Below are positions 46,685 to 55,524 of a stretch of DNA of 64,000 nt, piece by piece. Numbering within the stretch: the stretch's first letter is position 1; the number at the start of each line of letters is the position of its first letter. Position numbers and translations under genes: made by a program. Source of the DNA: Morococcus cerebrosus (GTDB taxonomy: Bacteria; Pseudomonadota; Gammaproteobacteria; Burkholderiales; Neisseriaceae); contig NZ_CP094242.1 in NCBI RefSeq assembly GCF_022749515.1, positions 186,001 to 250,000 on the forward strand, written 5' to 3'. The notes under the pieces are model-generated. The model ran no database searches. It had not been told where the DNA came from and saw nothing but the letters and a program-made list of their open reading frames with translations.

Positions 46685-48007
46685 GTGATCGAAACAACCC
46701 GATTTCCCTTATTGCGCCGATTTTGGCACAACAAACCTATCCGCTGGTCTCTGTTGGGCATCCTTTTGCCTGTTTCCGGCGCGATGACTGCCTATGCAGT
46801 AACCGAACCTGTTCCCGAGTATCAAGGATTCAAAGTCGAGCGCGTTTCTGAAGAACTGCCGGCGGTTTATGTTGAAACCGGTAATTTTCAGTCCAGTTAC
46901 TGGGCGCAAGAGGTTGTTCAGCAGGGCGACTCTCTCGCCGATGTGCTTACCCGCATGGGGGTCCCCCAAACCGACATCAAGCAAATCATGGCGAAAAACA
47001 GTGCGGAACGCGATATGCAACATTTGCGCGCCAACCAGTCTGTCAATATCCGCATCGATGCTTCGGGACAAGTTACCGACGTACAGTTTTTCACGGATGA
47101 AGAGCTTGAACGCAACCTTGTCGCTTTGGAAAAAGTCAAAGGCAAATGGCAGGCTTCTACATCGGAAGTGGATATGAAGACCATGCCGACCCTGCGTTCC
47201 GTCGTTGTCCGCACTTCTGCGCGCGGTGCAATGGCGCAGGCGGAAATTCCTGTCGAAATCCGCGAGTCGCTGAGCGAAATTTTCTCCGACGTACTGAGCT
47301 TGGAGGATTTGAAAGAAGGCGATGTGATACGATTGCTGTATGACAGCATGTATTTCCGCGGACAACAAATGGGTACGGGCAATATCCTGGCAGCCGAAAT
47401 TGTCAAAGGCGGTAAAAGCTATCAAGCCTATTATTACAGCCAGGGTAAAGGCGACGAAGAGAGCGGCAGCTATTATGATCAAAGCGGCAAATCGCTCCAG
47501 CAAAAAGCGGGCTTCAACATCGAGCCTGTTGTCTATACGCGCATTTCATCCCCGTTCGGTTACCGGGTCCACCCCGTTTTACATACCGTCCGTATGCATA
47601 CCGGTATTGACTACGCAGCCCCTTCCGGTACGCCGATTAAAGCGACCGCTGACGGCGTGATTACCTTCAAAGGCTGGAAGGGCGGCTACGGTAATACCGT
47701 TATGATCCGCCATTCTAACGGCGTTGAAACCTTATACGGGCATATGAGCGCGTTTACGCCTGTCCAAGGTGTGGTGCGTGCAGGCGAAGTGATCGGATTC
47801 GTCGGTACGACGGGACGTTCTACCGGTCCGCACCTGCACTATGAAGCACGCGTGAACAGTCAACCTGTCAACCCGACTACGGTTGCCCTGCCGACACCCA
47901 AGCTGACGCCAACCAATATGGCTGCATTCCGTCAGCAGCAGAAATCGGCAAATACCATACTTGCCTCTATCCGCGGGTTGCCTGTTTCTGTAGCGCAGTT
48001 GGATTAA
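46685..48007 (+). CDS. M23-family murein DD-endopeptidase (MepM-like)
   Basis: 440 residues from a GTG start at 46685 preceded by AAGGA. An N-terminal signal anchor (IRWSLLGILLPVSGAMTAYA) leads to a periplasmic OapA/LysM-like domain (WAQEVVQQGDSLADVLTRMG) and a Csd3-like second domain. The C-terminal LytM domain (about 290-410) has an intact zinc site: H305 and D309 in HTGID, then H383-L-H385. It cleaves peptide cross-links so new peptidoglycan can be inserted. Neisseria species carry an equivalent enzyme of similar size (NMB0315 in meningococci as I recall it). Confidence 0.93.
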   Translation: MIETTRFPLLRRFWHNKPIRWSLLGILLPVSGAMTAYAVTEPVPEYQGFKVERVSEELPAVYVETGNFQSSYWAQEVVQQGDSLADVLTRMGVPQTDIKQIMAKNSAERDMQHLRANQSVNIRIDASGQVTDVQFFTDEELERNLVALEKVKGKWQASTSEVDMKTMPTLRSVVVRTSARGAMAQAEIPVEIRESLSEIFSDVLSLEDLKEGDVIRLLYDSMYFRGQQMGTGNILAAEIVKGGKSYQAYYYSQGKGDEESGSYYDQSGKSLQQKAGFNIEPVVYTRISSPFGYRVHPVLHTVRMHTGIDYAAPSGTPIKATADGVITFKGWKGGYGNTVMIRHSNGVETLYGHMSAFTPVQGVVRAGEVIGFVGTTGRSTGPHLHYEARVNSQPVNPTTVALPTPKLTPTNMAAFRQQQKSANTILASIRGLPVSVAQLD

Positions 48008-48034
48008 TCAAGCTGCCCTATTGGGGTATGCTTT

Positions 48035-48079
48035 AAAAGGTCGTCTGAAAACCAGGTTTAAGGTTTCAGACGGCCTTTT
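48035..48079 (+). terminator. Hairpin with two different uptake-word dialects
   Basis: The left arm is AAAAGGTCGTCTGAAAACC. The right arm ends in TTCAGACGGCCTTTT, the reverse of GCCGTCTGAA used by the meningococcal group, giving one G-T wobble in the stem. It lies 28 bp after the peptidase stop. Confidence 0.8.
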
Positions 48080-48152
48080 ACATTGGGATGGATACGAAAA
48101 CTTTTTCCAGTTCATACGGCTTGAGACAAGTTGTTTGGGAGTGGCTTTCAAA

Positions 48153-48259
48153 TATAGTGGATTAAATTTAAACCAGTACGGCGTTGCCTCGCCTTGCCGT
48201 ACTATTTGTACTGTCTGCGGCTTCGTCGCCTTGTCCTGATTTAAATTTAATCCACTATA
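48153..48259. mobile_element. Correia repeat enclosed element, short 107-bp form
   Basis: The element is bounded by TATAGTGGATTAAATTTAAA and its inverse (TTTAAATTTAATCCACTATA). Its core holds CAGTACGGCGTTGCCTCGCC, TACTATTTGTACTGTCTGCG and CTTCGTCGCCTTGTCCTGAT, the known Correia sequence. The internal block with the IHF site, present in the 150-bp form, is missing. These non-autonomous elements insert at TA and can supply promoters or RNase III sites. It sits downstream of the peptidase gene and disrupts no gene. The flank 48260-48473 shows no gene. Confidence 0.93.
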
Positions 48260-48473
48260 ACAGTATGAGCCAGAATCTCAATGATAAATTGATAGGAAAT
48301 TTAAACGGAAATATCAGGGCGGTTATTTCTGCGAGAGAAATTCAGAGATACGTATTTGTTGTCATTTTGAAACATATCTTCATGGCGGGGAGTGCATTCG
48401 TTTTTGAGCAAGAGCGGCAGGTAACGTTTTTATTTCATGTGTTGTGTGATTGCCATAAGAGACTTGTTAGCAA

Positions 48474-48516
48474 AAAAGGTCGTCTGAAACCGAATTTGAG
48501 GTTCAGATGACCTTTT
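48474..48516. terminator. Degenerate uptake-sequence hairpin
   Basis: AAAAAAGGTCGTCTGAAACC pairs with GGTTCAGATGACCTTTT; the right word carries a C-to-T change (AGATGACC). It lies between the Correia element and the 3' end of the transporter gene. Confidence 0.65.
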
Positions 48517-48553
48517 CGTTTTTGATAAGGGTCTGCGGTTTTTAGCGTTTCTT

Positions 48554-49237
48554 TCAGTTTTCTTGTAAAGAAACCGTCTGTTTGGCAGGGGGAGCAGGAT
48601 GCAGTGCAGTCAGCTTCTTCGTCAAGATATTCAAAATCACGCCGTAGGCAGGCAGGAAGAAGAGGGTGCAGATGGTGAGTTTGAACAGGTAATCGACAAA
48701 AGCGATGCCCTGCCAGTTTGCCGCCATAAATTCATCGCTGCTTGCGTAGAAGGCAATGGCGAAAAATACCAACGTATCCAAGGCGTTGCCGATGACGGTT
48801 GATGCGGTCGGGGCAATCCACCACGCTTTCAGACGACGTAGTTTGTTGAACACAAAAATATCAAGGACTTGTCCGAGCGCATAGGCGGCAAAGCTGGCTA
48901 AGGCGATGCGTCCGACAAAGGTGTTGAATTCGGACAGCGCGCCTAAGTCTGTCCAACTGCCGTCGTGGAACAAAACGGAAAAGATGTAGGAAAGCAAAAG
49001 GGCGGGGAACATGACCCAAAAGATAATCCGCCGTGCCAAGTGCGAACCAAAAATGCGGACGGTCAGGTCGGTGGCAAGGAAGATGAAGGGGAAGGAAAAC
49101 GCGCCCCAAGTGGTGTGGATGCCGAAAATTTGGAAGGGAAACTGCACCAGATAGTTGCTGGCGGCGATGATGAGGATATGGAAAAGCACCAGCCAGAAGA
49201 GTGCCTTCTGTTGTTGCGCTGTTGTAAATTCGTACAT
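48554..49237 (-). CDS. yhhQ: Queuosine precursor transporter (YhhQ family)
   Basis: 227 residues with six transmembrane helices. Family features include NYLVQFPFQIFG, WGAFSFPFIFLATDLTVRIFG (about 40-60), RLKAWWIAPTASTVIGNALD, and FKLTICTLFFLPAYGV. YhhQ/QueT-type proteins import preQ0 or preQ1 for queuosine synthesis. It follows queF on the same strand after 75 bp, consistent with a queuosine salvage operon. An uptake-word hairpin lies in that gap, so expression may be partly uncoupled. Confidence 0.92.
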   Translation of the reverse strand: MYEFTTAQQQKALFWLVLFHILIIAASNYLVQFPFQIFGIHTTWGAFSFPFIFLATDLTVRIFGSHLARRIIFWVMFPALLLSYIFSVLFHDGSWTDLGALSEFNTFVGRIALASFAAYALGQVLDIFVFNKLRRLKAWWIAPTASTVIGNALDTLVFFAIAFYASSDEFMAANWQGIAFVDYLFKLTICTLFFLPAYGVILNILTKKLTALHPAPPAKQTVSLQEN

Positions 49238-49256
49238 GGAAATCTTTCGGAAAGGC

Positions 49257-49293
49257 TTTCAGACGACCTTCTCATGAAAAAGGTCGTCTGAAA
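49257..49293. repeat. Uptake-sequence inverted pair between queF and yhhQ
   Basis: TTTCAGACGACCT (49257-49269) and AGGTCGTCTGAAA (49281-49293) can form a hairpin in the queF-yhhQ gap. T-runs are poor, so termination would be partial at best. Confidence 0.75.
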
Positions 49294-49312
49294 ATGCGTA
49301 AAAGGGGATGGA

Positions 49313-49786
49313 TTATTGGCTGTCGTGTTCGAACAGGCGTTTGCGTGCCAGTGTTTCAAACTCGGTACCTGCTTTGCCGTAATTGGCAAAGGGATGAATG
49401 GCGATGCCGCCGCGCGGTGTAAATTCGCCGAAAACTTCGATGTATTTCGGATCCATCAGGGCAATCAGGTCTTTCATGATGATGTTGACGCAGTCTTCAT
49501 GGAAATCGCCGTGGTTGCGGAAGCTGAATAGGTAGAGTTTCAGGGATTTGCTTTCCACCATTTTGATGTGCGGGATGTAGCGGATGTAGATGGTGGCGAA
49601 GTCAGGCTGCCCGGTCATGGGGCAGAGGCTGGTGAATTCGGGGCAGACGAACTTGACGAAATAGTCGTTGTCGGGATGTTTGTTGTCGAATGCTTCAAGA
49701 ATTTCGGGAGCGTAGCCGGTCGGGTATTGGGTTTTTTGATTGCCCAAAAGAGAGATGCCTTGCAGCTCTTCGGTATTGCGGGACAT
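49313..49786 (-). CDS. queF: NADPH-dependent 7-cyano-7-deazaguanine (preQ0) reductase
   Basis: 157 residues, the short (YkvM-type) QueF. The thioimide-forming Cys is C55 in [13 protein letters not shown] with the acid D62, the same numbering as the Bacillus enzyme. The QueF motif is [20 protein letters not shown]. The C-terminal [13 protein letters not shown] is typical. It reduces preQ0 to preQ1 in the queuosine pathway. The leader carries a preQ1-I riboswitch whose 3' end overlaps the ribosome-binding site, so translation is probably repressed by its own product. Confidence 0.97.
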   Translation of the reverse strand: MSRNTEELQGISLLGNQKTQYPTGYAPEILEAFDNKHPDNDYFVKFVCPEFTSLCPMTGQPDFATIYIRYIPHIKMVESKSLKLYLFSFRNHGDFHEDCVNIIMKDLIALMDPKYIEVFGEFTPRGGIAIHPFANYGKAGTEFETLARKRLFEHDSQ

Positions 49787-49793
49787 GAGGGTT

Positions 49794-49830
49794 TCCTTAG
49801 TTTTTTAATGTGGGAGGTTTTCGAACCACG
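49794..49830 (-). promoter_or_regulatory. preQ1-I riboswitch upstream of queF
   Basis: On the minus strand, GTGG-TTCGAAAACCT-CCCAC is followed by the conserved A-rich tail TTAAAAAACTAAGGA, the class-I preQ1 aptamer layout. P1 is GTGG (49829-49826) with CCAC (49813-49810). The tail ends in AAGGA (49798-49794), the ribosome-binding site 7 nt before the queF ATG. Ligand binding would therefore hide the site, implying translational control. Confidence 0.88.
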
Positions 49831-50297
49831 AAGGGCGGATTGTAATATAAGGCAGGGGTGATGTGTAACCTTTATGCAGCATCGGAGGTCGTCTGAAGAT
49901 ATTCGCAATTAAACGATTTGAATTGTAAACGCAATTTTAAAAAATGATTAAAAATGTAATTTTTCAAATGATTGCTTTATTTTCAGCTTATTTCTGTCAA
50001 TTGCGGGTAAATGAGGCTATGTGGTAAGAACTAAGCAGGTATCTGAAAGTTCTAAGAGTCGGTTTGATGGAAGACAAAAATTGGTAGTTCGCCCGAATGC
50101 AAATAATGTTTTATGCATAAAAAGTACCACTCGTTATTAACTTTAACCGATTGTCAGATTTTCATCAGAAGAATAGTCAATTAGATTAGTATGTTCACAT
50201 AAAATAAATATTTGGTATTTTGATTCAATGATTTTTTCATCGTTGCTTCCGTCGGAAGGGCGCAGCGATTGAAGTTGGTAATTAAGAGGAATAAACC
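49831..50297. other. Gene-free region between queF and the emrR-like gene
   Basis: Divergent intergenic region of about 470 bp, AT-rich. A single uptake word lies at 49886-49897. The promoters for queF and the regulator must lie here, but no clear -35/-10 pair could be assigned. Confidence 0.5.
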
Positions 50298-50792
50298 ATG
50301 AGTTTTTCACAAACCGATTTGACCACGGCATTAAAAACCCTATCTGACCGCCTGCCTCATTTTTCCGAGCAGCAGACTAGGGCAGGGCGGATGTTGCGAG
50401 TCGTAACCGAACGCCTCAGTTCGCATCTGAATGACAATCTGAAAGTATATGGTATCAATGAAAACCTCTGGTTTGCCTTGATGGCGGTTTACGTCAGCCC
50501 GAACAGTGAAATTTTGCCATCACGCTTGAGTGATTTGATGGATCTGACCCGTACCAGTGCAACCCGATTGTCGGACGAAATGGTTAGCCGAGGCTGGGTT
50601 GCACGCTATATCAACCAGCAGGACCGCCGTCAGATTGTGCTAAAATTGACCCCCGAAGGTGAGGTTTTTATCCAAAAAGTATGGCCGCAGGTTTCCAGTA
50701 CGAGCCAAGAGGCTTGGAAAGATTTCACCAATGAAGATTACAACCAGTTGCAATATTTGTTGGGTAAGCTGCTGCGCCGGCTGGAGGGCTGA
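50298..50792 (+). CDS. MarR-family regulator, EmrR/MprA-like
   Basis: 164 residues. The winged helix-turn-helix core has LPSRLSDLMDLTRTSATRLS (about 74-93) and the wing QQDRRQIVLKLTPEGE. YGINENLWFALMAVY before the helix-turn-helix and the C-terminal LLGKLLRRLEG are very like E. coli EmrR, and clearly unlike neisserial FarR. EmrR proteins repress multidrug efflux operons and release DNA on binding phenolic or uncoupler ligands. The following gene, 50 bp away, encodes an outer-membrane efflux lipoprotein, which is probably its target. Confidence 0.9.
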   Translation: MSFSQTDLTTALKTLSDRLPHFSEQQTRAGRMLRVVTERLSSHLNDNLKVYGINENLWFALMAVYVSPNSEILPSRLSDLMDLTRTSATRLSDEMVSRGWVARYINQQDRRQIVLKLTPEGEVFIQKVWPQVSSTSQEAWKDFTNEDYNQLQYLLGKLLRRLEG

Positions 50793-50842
50793 TAAAGCGG
50801 ATGCAGGATGTGGCGGATACCGATGATAAAACGGAGTATTCC

Positions 50843-52291
50843 ATGAAAGCCAATCCCTATAAACAGGGAATCTGTATCGCTACCGTCATTCTACTTTCCG
50901 CCTGTGCTCAATTCGGTAAACAGGCTCCTTTGGAAGAACCTACCAATTACGGGCTATCTGAAGGTAAATCTGCAGCCATGGTTCAAGATGCGTGGTGGAT
51001 GCAACTGAACGACCAAAAACTTAACCAATTAGTTGCACTCTCTATCCGTAATGCTCCCGATTTGCGTATTGCTAAGGCGCGCTTCGAACAAGCACAAGCG
51101 CAGCTGGGAATAACTGAAGCCGCAAACAAAATGCAAATCGGGTTGTCCGCGCGAGGGGCAGGAGCATATGTTGCTCCTAAGCCTTCATCCGGTCATATTG
51201 ATACTGACCATACCTTATTATTGGCAAATACTGCTTTACAGGGTACTTGGTCGTTTGATTTTTGGGATAAGAACCGGAAGCAGGCTGCGTCAATATTAGG
51301 AAAGCGCAAGGCCATTCTGTACGAGGCTCATCAAACGCGCATTGATATCGCTAATGCGGTTGCATCACAATATTTCACATGGCAGATGTTGTTAATACAA
51401 CAAAATCTATTATCCGAGCGTATCGAAACCATAGACAAGATGCATCAACTGATGCGCAGAAGGATTAATGCCCGCCTGGCTTCTGCAGAATCGCTTTATC
51501 CGGTTGAAATGCAACAGCAAAGTATGCAGTTGGAAAAACTGGAGTTAGAGCGCCGAATTGCTAAAGTGCGTCATGCTTTAGCAATATTAAGCGGGACAAC
51601 CCCTGATGGTTTATCTTTGTATATGCCTGAAAAAATGGCAGCAGTTCCCGTTGTTCCAGTCAATAAAATTCATGCAGATTTATTGGGTGCCCGCCCGGAT
51701 ATTGCTGCACAAAAAGCTATGTTGGAATCTCGGTTCAATACGGTCAAAGCAACAGAAGCTGAGTTTTACCCAAATATAGAACTCAAAGTTTTGGCAGGTC
51801 TGGCACATATTGATGCTTTTAATGTTGTACGAGGACGCACATCGGGTATGATCGGCGTACTTCCTGCCTTAAATCTACCAATTTTTACTTCAGGAGCATT
51901 ACAATCTAAGTTGGCAGGGCGGCGTGCTGAATATAACGAACAGGTAGCCCTTTATGACCGTACTGTTTTAAATGTTATGCGTGCTGCTGCTGATGCAGTT
52001 GTTGACTATCAAAATATGCAGAAACGACAAAGCGTTTGGGAAAAAATGCAGGAAACTGCTGAAAAAACAGTCCGTAACGCGAATAGCCGTGTCAATGCGG
52101 GATTAGATAATGGTCTATCTGCTCTACAAAAACAGAACGAACTTCTGCAATTAAAAATGCAGAAAGCACAATATCAAGCCGAGTCATTGATTGCATGGAG
52201 CAATTTAAATACCCAACTGGGCGGAGGATTTAAGCTTGAGCCTTTGGGACGAAATGTCTCAAAAAAAAGTACAGGTAAAAAGGTACGCTGA
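50843..52291 (+). CDS. Outer-membrane efflux lipoprotein (NodT/OprM family)
   Basis: 482 residues from ATG 50843, with GGAG 8 bp upstream; the upstream extension is not a signal. The lipoprotein signal ends at LSAC. The body has the TolC-like duplicated structure: AWWMQLNDQKLNQLVALSIR, ALQGTWSFDFWDKNRKQ, ADLLGARPDIAAQKAMLESR, and LPALNLPIFTSGALQSKLAG. It forms trimeric exit ducts for tripartite pumps. No adaptor or inner-membrane pump gene follows, although the EmrR-like regulator upstream suggests an EmrAB-type partner. It may use a pump encoded elsewhere. Confidence 0.92.
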   Translation: MKANPYKQGICIATVILLSACAQFGKQAPLEEPTNYGLSEGKSAAMVQDAWWMQLNDQKLNQLVALSIRNAPDLRIAKARFEQAQAQLGITEAANKMQIGLSARGAGAYVAPKPSSGHIDTDHTLLLANTALQGTWSFDFWDKNRKQAASILGKRKAILYEAHQTRIDIANAVASQYFTWQMLLIQQNLLSERIETIDKMHQLMRRRINARLASAESLYPVEMQQQSMQLEKLELERRIAKVRHALAILSGTTPDGLSLYMPEKMAAVPVVPVNKIHADLLGARPDIAAQKAMLESRFNTVKATEAEFYPNIELKVLAGLAHIDAFNVVRGRTSGMIGVLPALNLPIFTSGALQSKLAGRRAEYNEQVALYDRTVLNVMRAAADAVVDYQNMQKRQSVWEKMQETAEKTVRNANSRVNAGLDNGLSALQKQNELLQLKMQKAQYQAESLIAWSNLNTQLGGGFKLEPLGRNVSKKSTGKKVR

Positions 52292-52519
52292 GGAAAACAA
52301 TGGCGGCTTGTTAATCAAGCTGCCATTTTGCTCTCTGTGGATTGCTGATAGGGTATAAGTGGACTAGTAACAATTAGGGAGTGTAAAGAAAGTTTTATAG
52401 AAATGCCAATATGATCCTCAATCAACTTACTATTTTAGTTTTCCCTTTGGTGTATTTGAATAATAGGGGCTGGCTGTTTAGGAGGGATGACTAGGCTTCA
52501 AATGATGTTTTGCTTGAGA

Positions 52520-52565
52520 AAAACACAAAACCCGTTACTTAAAAAGCAGCGGGTTTTGTGTTTTT
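52520..52565 (+). terminator. Strong Rho-independent terminator
   Basis: Perfect 15-bp arms AAAACACAAAACCCG (52520-52534) and CGGGTTTTGTGTTTT (52550-52564), followed by more T. It lies about 230 bp after the efflux lipoprotein stop and is not built from uptake words. Confidence 0.88.
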
Positions 52566-52911
52566 CGGTTTTGAGTATCTGATATAAGGGGAACAGTATG
52601 TCTCGTATATGCGCACTCCGATAAGATAAGAAAATGAAGAGGGGGGATCGTTGTTTAATGACTCGAAGCAGGACGGCATCCGAGTGATTACTATTATATA
52701 ATAATAGTAATTATTATCAATAACAAATTTTTAAATTCAAGATAACTTTCTGAAAGATATGAAAATTATTTTTTAGATTCGAGTGAAGGCTAAAGTAAAA
52801 GATGAAAATATTAAGTATCTAATTGATTTTATTAGTGTTTGAATAAGATATTCTGAACAGCCATTGGTTTATTGGCGTAGTGTACGGTATGTATTAATTA
52901 GAAGGTTGGTT

Positions 52912-52957
52912 AAAATAAAGTGGTCTTGCTACTTTAATAGCAAGACCACTTTATTTT
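52912..52957 (-). terminator. Perfect bidirectional terminator after the PBP1A gene
   Basis: 20-bp perfect arms (52912-52931 and 52938-52957, core AAGTGGTCTTGCTA) with a 6-nt loop and A/T-rich ends. It lies 21 bp beyond the stop of the minus-strand gene. Confidence 0.92.
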
Positions 52958-52978
52958 CAATAACTTAAAATTTTGATT

Positions 52979-55378
52979 TTAGAATAAAGAGTCTAACTGT
53001 CTATTATTGCCGGTATTGCTTGGCAAAACCGGTTCCTCTTGTAACTCTTGGCGTCCAGGGCGATTAGAGTTTTGGGCATCAGACACATTGTCGTCAGAAG
53101 GTTGACGAGTACGTCTAGATGATTGAGGGATCGGGCGTGGTGCTACTCCACCGTTTTCCAAGGCTAAGTCAGAACTGGTAGTTAGTCGTTCCTTCATATA
53201 ATACTCGCCACCATTAGCAACTATTCCTTCAGGTGCTTTCATTCCCTTGATCTCAGTGCCTTTGAGAGCGTAACGCATATAATCTACCCATACCGGAACT
53301 GCAATCGTTCCACCATAACCTGCACGCCCCATACTGCGAGGTTTGTCAAAACCAACATAAACAGCCGTTACCACTTTGGGATTAAAACCGACAAACCATG
53401 CATCCTTGTTGTCATTGGTCGTTCCGGTTTTACCGGCAATGTCGCTTCGACCTAATGCTGTTGCACCTCGAGCAGTACCAGCACGGACTACATCTTGCAT
53501 AATTTTATACATGATATATGCGTTTCGAGGATCAATCGCCTGAGGAGCATTTTCTCCGGCAATTAAGGGTTGCATCTGTGCTTTCAGACGACCTTGGCTA
53601 TCGTAGATTTTGTCAATCACATAAGCTGAGATTTTATATCCGCCATTAGCAAAAACACTATATGCTTCTGCAATACGGAGTGGAGTGGTTTCTCCAGTAC
53701 CTAAAGCCATTGATAAACTTGAGGGAAGTTCAGACGGTTTGAAACCAAAACGTTGGGCATATTGCTGGGTATATCCAATTCCGATAGACATCAGGATGCG
53801 GATAGAAACCATATTTTTCGATGCGGTTAATGCTTGGCGCAATGTAATATAACCAGAATAACGCCCATCTGAATTTTTGGGTGACCACACGCTACCATTT
53901 GCTCCTTTTCCTGGTAGGGATATTGGGGCATCATTGATCATGGTTGAGGCTGTCATGCCTTTAGCTAATGCAGCGGAATATACAAAAGGCTTGAATGTTG
54001 AACCAGGTTGGCGCATGGCCTGAGTTGCTCGGTTAAAAGTTTTGCTATGATAGTCATAGCCACCAACTAATGCTTGAACAGCCCCAGTTTTGGCATCTAA
54101 AGATACTAATGCACCTTGCAATAAAGGTTCTTGTACAACAGTCCAGCCATTACCAATATTTTTCACTCTGATGACAGAGCCGCGTCGAATACGGTCTTCT
54201 CCCATTTTTTCATTATTAACCGCTTTGGCTGCAAAACCTAACGATTTAGCGTCAAGAGTCATTTTACGGCCATTGGGTAGTTGGATTTGTACTGCTTTCC
54301 GGGAAGCTTCCAATACAACCGCAGGAACCATTTTATCCACAGTATATAAAGTAGATAAATATTGGCTGACTGTTTCTTCAACATCATCTGTTTTGCTGAG
54401 GTCAATATAATTTTCCGCTCCTCTGTAACTGCTGCCTCGGTCAAAGTTTCTTAAGACTTTGCGCAATGCTTCGGTAGCAACACGCTGATTTGCGGTATTT
54501 ACGGTTGTATAAACGTGAAAACCTTGAGTGTAGGCTTCTTCGCCATATTTTTCATATAGTTCTTGACGAACCATTTCTGCTACATACAACGCGTTTTGAT
54601 CAATTTTTTGTACAAATCGCTCATAATGTAATTCTTCTTTTAATGCGTCGTCACGTTGCTGAGACGTAATCATCCCTTCTTCCAGCATATTATTCAGGAT
54701 ATAAGTTTGCCGCAGTTTGGCGCGTTCAGGATTCACAATGGGATTATATGCAGAAGGAGCCTTAGGTAGGCCAGCCAGCATGGCAGCCTCGGCCAAAGTC
54801 AAATCCTTAACATTTTTGTTGAAATAAATCTGCGCTGCCGAAGCAAACCCGTAAGCACGCTGCCCCAAGTAAATTTGGTTGAAGTAAAGCTCTAAAATCT
54901 TATCCTTGCTCAAGGATTGTTCAATTTTATAGGCTAAAAGTGCTTCATTAAATTTTCGGGTAAATGTACGTTCACTGCTTAAATAGAAGTTTTTGGCAAC
55001 CTGTTGCGTAATAGTGCTTGCACCAGATTGAACGCCTCCCGCAACGATATTACTAATCGCTGCTCGGGCAATGCCCCAAACATCTACGCCCCAATGTTCG
55101 TAAAAGCGTTTGTCTTCTGCGGCAATAACCGCGTTCTTGAGAATATCGGGGAAGTCGTTGATTTTGGTAAATTCACGCCGTTGCTCACCATAGACGCCAA
55201 TAATTTGCCCGTCTGCCGAGTAAATGGTCAATGGCATTTTGGGTTGGTAGTGTTGTAAGGAGTCTAAGGGGGGGAGTTTGGGGTAGGTTACTAAAATTGC
55301 TATAGCAATCAATCCAGTAGTAAAAATTGCTAGGCCTAACATCAAACCGATACAGGTTGTTATAATCTTTTTAATCAT
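52979..55378 (-). CDS. mrcA: Penicillin-binding protein 1A
   Basis: 799 residues. One N-terminal transmembrane helix (about 8-31) precedes the glycosyltransferase-51 domain with catalytic E88 in IAAEDKRFYEHWG and QSGASTITQQVAKNFYL. An OB-like insert precedes the transpeptidase with S460-T-F-K463 in GSTFKPF, SKN, and KTGTTND. The C-terminal tail is Pro/Arg/Asn-rich and disordered. The enzyme polymerises and cross-links peptidoglycan at the inner membrane. It is divergent from pilM, as in other Neisseria (ponA-pilMNOPQ). A reversed uptake word inside the gene (about 53583) encodes GRLKA. Confidence 0.96.
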   Translation of the reverse strand: MIKKIITTCIGLMLGLAIFTTGLIAIAILVTYPKLPPLDSLQHYQPKMPLTIYSADGQIIGVYGEQRREFTKINDFPDILKNAVIAAEDKRFYEHWGVDVWGIARAAISNIVAGGVQSGASTITQQVAKNFYLSSERTFTRKFNEALLAYKIEQSLSKDKILELYFNQIYLGQRAYGFASAAQIYFNKNVKDLTLAEAAMLAGLPKAPSAYNPIVNPERAKLRQTYILNNMLEEGMITSQQRDDALKEELHYERFVQKIDQNALYVAEMVRQELYEKYGEEAYTQGFHVYTTVNTANQRVATEALRKVLRNFDRGSSYRGAENYIDLSKTDDVEETVSQYLSTLYTVDKMVPAVVLEASRKAVQIQLPNGRKMTLDAKSLGFAAKAVNNEKMGEDRIRRGSVIRVKNIGNGWTVVQEPLLQGALVSLDAKTGAVQALVGGYDYHSKTFNRATQAMRQPGSTFKPFVYSAALAKGMTASTMINDAPISLPGKGANGSVWSPKNSDGRYSGYITLRQALTASKNMVSIRILMSIGIGYTQQYAQRFGFKPSELPSSLSMALGTGETTPLRIAEAYSVFANGGYKISAYVIDKIYDSQGRLKAQMQPLIAGENAPQAIDPRNAYIMYKIMQDVVRAGTARGATALGRSDIAGKTGTTNDNKDAWFVGFNPKVVTAVYVGFDKPRSMGRAGYGGTIAVPVWVDYMRYALKGTEIKGMKAPEGIVANGGEYYMKERLTTSSDLALENGGVAPRPIPQSSRRTRQPSDDNVSDAQNSNRPGRQELQEEPVLPSNTGNNRQLDSLF

Positions 55379-55524
55379 GACTAGGTAATAATTTTGCCAT
55401 TATTGGTATTAAATAAAGTAAAATAGATATCGATTTCTATAAAACACGGCATTTCTCGTGTAAAGAGGAAGTCCTTTACGGATATCGAAACAGTTACTCA
55501 CTCCTAATAATACAGGGAAATCTT

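Larger units (their letters stand above)
52292..52978. other. Gene-free AT-rich region with inverted repeats
   Basis: About 690 bp between two convergent genes without any credible gene. It holds two strong terminators (listed separately) and an inverted repeat ATTACTATTAT (52687-52697) with ATAATAGTAAT (52701-52711). The stretch 52700-52719 matches the Fur-box consensus partly in reverse orientation. No recognisable efflux-gene remnant was seen. Confidence 0.5.

Noticed and set aside
48021..48510. Two small plus-strand frames after the M23 peptidase gene
   Set aside because: They consist of uptake-word hairpins and the Correia element, not of protein-like sequence.
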